From: Kineothrix alysoides
GTDB taxonomy: Bacteria > Bacillota > Clostridia > Lachnospirales > Lachnospiraceae
DNA length: 64,000 bases
NCBI RefSeq assembly: GCF_000732725.1
Contig: NZ_JPNB01000003.1
Location: 62,001-126,000, forward strand
Direction: 5' to 3'
The notes under the pieces: model-generated
Told to the model about the DNA's origin: nothing
Seen by the model: only the letters and a program-made list of their open reading frames with translations
Database searches by the model: none
Made by a program: the position numbers and the translations under genes
Part shown: piece by piece, positions 62,809 through 64,000 of the stretch
How the letters are laid out: each line of letters opens with the position of its first letter
Numbering within the stretch: the stretch's first letter is position 1

Positions 62809-63680
62809 AAATTTATAGAAGTAAGAAAGCAGGAAAGCAAATCCATGATACATACAATGAACTGCTTAACATGTGGAATGTAGATAAAGAAGAACAAGAT
62901 ATAGCCGGTACCTATGGCTCAACCCATATAATTACCTGCGGCGACAAAGGAAAATCTCCGCTCGTACTCTTTCATGGTGTGGGCGATAACTCTGCCCTAA
63001 TGTGGCTTTACAACGCACAGGCTCTTTCACGCCATTTCCATATTATTGCAATCGATACCATTGGGGGGTCGGGCAAAAGCCGGCCAAACGAGAACTACAA
63101 TAAAGAGTTCGACGATGCAAAGTGGATTGATGAAGTATTATCGGAACTCGCACTCGATAAAATATGCATTGCCGGCGTGTCACATGGTGCCTTTCTTGCA
63201 CAATATTACGCCCTGCACAGGCCCGAACGGACCGAAAAAATTCTTTGCATGGCCGGTTCGGTCCCTGTCGGTAATTCCAGCCCCATGAAAACCATGATGA
63301 AAATATTTTTACCGGAGGCGTTATTCCCTACCAAACAAAATACCATTAGACTTTTGAAAAAATTAAGTGGTGAAAACAGTAATGTATTCACCGAAAGTCC
63401 TATCATACTCGAGCATTATCGCGCTTTGTTGAAAGGATTTAATAATATGGCGATGGCTTATCATAAAGTAGAGCCTTTTAGTGATGAGCAAGTTGCGTCT
63501 ATACGCGATAAGACTCTTTATCTTGTAGGCGATGAGGACCCGTTTGCCAAATTGGGCGGAAAAAATGCTTTGATCCGGTATCGGATGAATGCTAAGTTTT
63601 ATCCCGAAGCAGGTCATGGTATTAATCATGAAATTTCAGATAAAATCAATAACGAAATAATCCATTATTTTTCTTCCTAG
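62805..63680 (+). CDS. Alpha/beta hydrolase
   Basis: 291 residues. Oxyanion-hole segment LVLFHGVGDN, nucleophile elbow AGVSHGAF (Ser), acid Asp in VGDEDPFAK, and His in EAGHGINHE complete the catalytic triad of the alpha/beta-hydrolase fold. DTIGGSGKSRP is the usual loop after strand 4. No signal peptide, so it is cytosolic. The closest classes are esterases and lactone/epoxide-type hydrolases; the substrate is not predictable. Translation is coupled to the TetR gene, and AGGAGG lies before the ATG. Confidence 0.88.
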   Translation: MKIYRSKKAGKQIHDTYNELLNMWNVDKEEQDIAGTYGSTHIITCGDKGKSPLVLFHGVGDNSALMWLYNAQALSRHFHIIAIDTIGGSGKSRPNENYNKEFDDAKWIDEVLSELALDKICIAGVSHGAFLAQYYALHRPERTEKILCMAGSVPVGNSSPMKTMMKIFLPEALFPTKQNTIRLLKKLSGENSNVFTESPIILEHYRALLKGFNNMAMAYHKVEPFSDEQVASIRDKTLYLVGDEDPFAKLGGKNALIRYRMNAKFYPEAGHGINHEISDKINNEIIHYFSS

Positions 63681-63712
63681 TTAATGGAAAGCATCGGCGC
63701 AGCTTAATTTAG

Positions 63713-63780
63713 ACATCGTCCTGCAAATAACCCGACAAAGTTCAGACAAGCAATAGGGTAGATTCATTTGAGGACGATGT
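63713..63780. repeat. 10-bp perfect inverted repeat between convergent genes
   Basis: ACATCGTCCT (63713-63722) and AGGACGATGT (63771-63780) with 48 bases between them. It could form a long-range stem at the shared 3' end of the hydrolase and aminopeptidase genes. No T-run follows. Confidence 0.4.
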
Positions 63781-63801
63781 GCCGGTATTCCAATTAATAC
63801 T

Positions 63802-64000
63802 TTACATGGAGTAAAAACAGCTCAGCGCCTTTATCATGGCCTCAACGTCCAGACTTCCTGCCGTCTCGTAAGCAGAGTGCATCGCAAGCTGGGCAAGGCC
63901 GATATCCACCGTGCTGACGGGCACCTGTGCCGCCGAAATATTTCCAAGCGTAGAGCCGCCCGCTATATCGGAGCGGTTCGCATAGGTCTGAAAGGGAACC
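63802..64000 (-). CDS. M18 aminopeptidase, C-terminal fragment cut by the right edge
   Basis: The stop is at 63804-63802. The last 65 residues read NRSDIAGGSTLGNISAAQVP, then VDIGLAQLAMHSAYETAGS and MIKALSCFYSM. The SDI-GGSTLG and MHSAYETAG segments are highly conserved metal- and active-site motifs of M18 (aspartyl/leucyl) metalloaminopeptidases; His in MHSAYE binds zinc. The N-terminal part is outside the window. It is cytosolic in all known cases and faces the hydrolase gene tail to tail. Confidence 0.88.
   Translation of the reverse strand, partial: VPFQTYANRSDIAGGSTLGNISAAQVPVSTVDIGLAQLAMHSAYETAGSLDVEAMIKALSCFYSM

Overview
The window looks like chromosomal DNA of an anaerobic, low-to-moderate GC Clostridia member, most likely Lachnospiraceae-like. 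The grounds are strong AGGAGG-type ribosome sites with frequent TTG/GTG starts, a battery of family 3 glycosidases including domain-swapped ones, LytTR/GHKL two-component genes, an SLH plus cell-wall-binding surface protein, and a Clostridia-type conjugative element. No species call is made.

Layout. 1-10660: one end of an integrated conjugative or mobilizable element, all on the minus strand. It holds a gene cut by the left edge, a RadC-like JAB protein, a giant DNA methylase-helicase, ParB, ParA, and an unusual parA leader with two tiny ORFs and nested inverted repeats. The element abuts an S8 peptidase that loses its C-terminus at the junction. 12.5-15.4 kb: a sugar dehydrogenase and a GH43 glycosidase. 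15.6-18.7 kb: a TetR-controlled ABC exporter. 18.7-22.8 kb: a His/Cys-rich MarR regulator and two divergent TetR modules, each ending in a paralogous FMN-binding membrane protein. 22.9-24.4 kb: an IS110-family insertion sequence with a probable bridge-RNA region. A DUF6544/DUF6920-like gene and a tRNA-Val(GAC) follow.

25.8-43.3 kb: a carbohydrate locus on the minus strand. It holds four GH3 enzymes (two cytosolic; one membrane-anchored and one lipoprotein, both with reversed domain order), a CBM-like lipoprotein, a GtrA-type membrane protein, a chemoreceptor and a GHKL kinase/LytTR regulator pair. Three places (upstream of the regulator, the GH3 lipoprotein operon and the chemoreceptor) carry paired 10-bp direct repeats of the ACAGTTTRTG type at exactly 21 bp spacing. 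This matches LytTR binding sites and suggests one regulon. 43.9-52.5 kb: a cyclic beta-1,2-glucan synthase divided into two polypeptides (GT84 plus cyclisation domain; GH94), each with its own strong ribosome site and TTG start. Together these genes suggest a system that makes a beta-glucan and degrades it or its fragments under LytTR control. The enzymes are recognisable; the glucan linkage for the GH3s and the functional link are inference.

53-62 kb: a 2287-residue S-layer-type surface protein, a tail-collar-domain protein, a small unknown protein and an orphan LytTR regulator. 62.1-63.7 kb: TetR plus alpha/beta hydrolase behind a palindromic operator. The right edge cuts the C-terminus of an M18 aminopeptidase.
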